Below the pieces are notes generated by a model. That model was given only the letters and a program-made list of their open reading frames with translations. It was not told the origin of the DNA and searched no databases. A stretch of 34,275 nt of DNA from Alphaproteobacteria bacterium RIFCSPHIGHO2_02_FULL_46_13 (lineage in GTDB: Bacteria; Pseudomonadota; Alphaproteobacteria; Micavibrionales; Micavibrionaceae): positions 24,015 to 58,289 of the forward strand of contig MEMI01000009.1 of NCBI GenBank assembly GCA_001767915.1, given 5' to 3'. The translations under genes and the position numbers were made by a program. Numbering within the stretch: position 1 is the first letter of the stretch; every line of letters begins with the position of its first letter. Of this stretch, positions 32,622 to 34,275 are shown one piece after another.

Positions 32622-34275
32622 ATGAAAGTGATTCGTCTGATGTCTGATAATATCCTCCTCCAACTCTCGCCGCTTCGTAACCATGTTCCTCAATTTGATA
32701 AGATTCGCGAAGAGGATTATAAGCCTGCGACACTCGCGGCGATTGCCGAGGCGCGTGCCAATATTGATGCCATCATTCATAATCCTGCCCCCGCCACGTT
32801 CGAGAACACCATTGTTGCGCTTGAGACTGCGTCAGAAACGCTCGGCAGTGTGACTAGTATTTTCTACAACCAATTATCTGCTGCTGGCACAGACGGGCTT
32901 CAGGCATTGGCCGAAGAAATCGGCCCTGTTCAAGCCAATTTCGGAAGTGACATCATCCTCAACGCTGAGCTTTTCGCCCGTGTGAAGGCCGTGTATGATG
33001 CGCGCGGGTCTTTGCCGTTGAATACCGAACAACAAACCTTGCTTGATGATCTCTACAAAAATTTCGTCCGTGGCGGGGCTCTTTTGGATGATGTGAAGAA
33101 GGCCGAGTTGCGCAAAATTAATGAGGCGATGTCCACCCTTGGGCCCGTCTTTGCCAATAACGTCAAGAAGTCGTCCGAAGCCTTCCAGCTTTGGATCGAA
33201 GATGAAGCTGATCTGGCTGGTCTTCCCCCGACCGCGATTGAGAGTGCCAAACAGGAAGCTACAGAAGAAGGTGAGCCGACCAAGTGGTTAATCACTCTTG
33301 ATTACCCAAGCTTTGGCCCGTTTATGACCTATTCTTCACGCCGCGATCTGCGTGAAAAAATCTGGAAGGCCAATAGCAACAAGGCGTTCGGCGGTGAGTT
33401 TGATAACTCTGCCAACCTGATGAAAATCGTTGAACTGCGCCATCAACGCGCCCAGTTACTGGGTTACGGCACGCATGCCGAATATGTTCTGGAACGCCGC
33501 ATGGCCGAGAAACCTGAACGGGTGATGGAGTTCCTGAGCGAACTCCGTGACCTTTATAAAGTCGGGGCGCTTAAAGATCTGGAAGCCCTGAAATCCTATG
33601 CCGCAAAAGACGGGATCATTGATTTAAAACCGTGGGATGTGGGGTATTATTCCGAGAAACTGCGCGAGGAAATGTATGCATTCTCAAGCGAAGATTTCCG
33701 TCCATACTTCCCGCTCGATAAAGTTTTGAAGGGGACTTTTGACCATTTCTCGAAACTCTTCGGTTTGAAATTTACCCCTGCGACCGACCTTCCTGTCTGG
33801 CATGAAGATGTGACGGCCTATGATGTGACTGATGCCGTAAGCGGTACTTTTGTCGGTACGCTCTATGCCGATTTCTATCCGCGTGCGGGCAAGAAACCAG
33901 GGGCATGGATGACCAGTTACCGTGACCAAGGGTTGTTCCGCGGCAAGGTTGAACGTCCGGTGACGGCGATTGTCTGTAACTTTACAAAACCTGTGGGCGA
34001 CAAACAATCTCTCCTCGACCATGACGAAGTCCTGACCCTGTTCCACGAAATGGGACACGCGACACATGGCCTGCTCGCCAATGGCGTATATCCGTCCCAG
34101 ACGGGAACCAATGTGATGTGGGACTTTGTGGAGTTGCCATCCCAAGTGCAGGAAAACTGGATTTATGAGGCCGAAACCCTCAACAGTTTTGCGGCGCATT
34201 TCGAGACAGGGGAAAAAATCCCTGCTGAACTGATCGAAAAACTCCGTGCCGCCAAAAATTTCATGTCGGGTTGGA
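32622..34275 (+). CDS. M3 family oligopeptidase (peptidyl-dipeptidase Dcp/oligopeptidase A type), 5' part; runs off the window
   Basis: A zinc metallopeptidase that degrades short peptides in the cytoplasm. The frame is open from the ATG at 32622 to the last base. The second ATG at 32640 (MSDNILLQLSPLRNHVPQFDKI) may be the true start; neither has a good ribosome binding site. The zinc motif is FHEMGHATHG, with the HEXXH His at about residue 469 counted from 32640, and the following YPSQTGTNVMWDFVELPSQVQENW is the substrate/zinc-ligand segment typical of M3. Its Glu is the third ligand. About 550 residues are present; the family is about 680, so some 130 residues are missing. Which of Dcp or PrlC/OpdA it is cannot be settled without the C-terminus. 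No signal peptide is seen. Confidence 0.93.
   Translation, partial: MKVIRLMSDNILLQLSPLRNHVPQFDKIREEDYKPATLAAIAEARANIDAIIHNPAPATFENTIVALETASETLGSVTSIFYNQLSAAGTDGLQALAEEIGPVQANFGSDIILNAELFARVKAVYDARGSLPLNTEQQTLLDDLYKNFVRGGALLDDVKKAELRKINEAMSTLGPVFANNVKKSSEAFQLWIEDEADLAGLPPTAIESAKQEATEEGEPTKWLITLDYPSFGPFMTYSSRRDLREKIWKANSNKAFGGEFDNSANLMKIVELRHQRAQLLGYGTHAEYVLERRMAEKPERVMEFLSELRDLYKVGALKDLEALKSYAAKDGIIDLKPWDVGYYSEKLREEMYAFSSEDFRPYFPLDKVLKGTFDHFSKLFGLKFTPATDLPVWHEDVTAYDVTDAVSGTFVGTLYADFYPRAGKKPGAWMTSYRDQGLFRGKVERPVTAIVCNFTKPVGDKQSLLDHDEVLTLFHEMGHATHGLLANGVYPSQTGTNVMWDFVELPSQVQENWIYEAETLNSFAAHFETGEKIPAELIEKLRAAKNFMSGW

Noticed and set aside
33684-34199. Minus-strand frame of 171 codons near the right edge
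   Set aside because: Antisense to the M3 peptidase, which has an intact HEXXH motif in the plus frame.

Overview
The window looks like an ordinary chromosomal segment from an alphaproteobacterium of moderate GC content. Evidence for the class: an AddB-AddA pair instead of RecBCD, with an AddB that lacks a Walker A motif and trxA just downstream of addA; the order radA-cvpA-purF-SDR; rpe followed directly by a heparinase II/III-like gene; and a SerC of the long type with an SWQK active-site lysine. The porin and the lysine/alanine-rich histone-like protein would fit a Micavibrio- or Rhodospirillales-like lineage, but I cannot fix the order from sequence alone. No rRNA, tRNA, CRISPR array, transposase, integrase or prophage gene is visible.

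Layout. 1-2007: 3' part of aconitase, closed by a terminator. 2053-5292 (minus): a 299-residue protein of unknown function, then a three-gene set (read from 5292 down to 3196) of single-pass membrane proteins; two of them have PilX/GspK-like prepilin N-termini. 5524-7844 (plus): rpe and a heparinase-like protein. 7970-13165 (plus): a degenerate EAL-domain protein, radA, cvpA, purF and a short-chain dehydrogenase. 13175-13822 (minus): a two-helix membrane protein of unknown function. 13911-16869 (plus): folD, an unknown 271-residue protein and serC. 16866-26944 (minus): rsmE, the histone-like protein, trxA, addA, addB and pepA; pepA-addB-addA are tightly coupled. 27063-32482 (plus): lptF-lptG, mlaA, mlaC and a highly expressed-looking porin. 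32622-34275 (plus): the 5' part of an M3 (Dcp/OpdA-like) oligopeptidase that runs off the window.

Functional themes: central and one-carbon metabolism (aconitase, Rpe, PurF, FolD, SerC), recombination and repair (RadA, AddAB), and outer-membrane building and lipid balance (LptF/LptG exporting LPS, MlaA/MlaC retrieving phospholipid, porin).

The least explained part is the pilin-like set at 3196-5292, where an intrinsic terminator sits against the ribosome binding site of the last gene. Other points of note are a family of palindromic repeats (17869-17961, 31050-31120, 31155-31242), a histone-like gene with an internal 81-bp tandem duplication, and three unknown genes. I see no convincing new defence or mobile system here.
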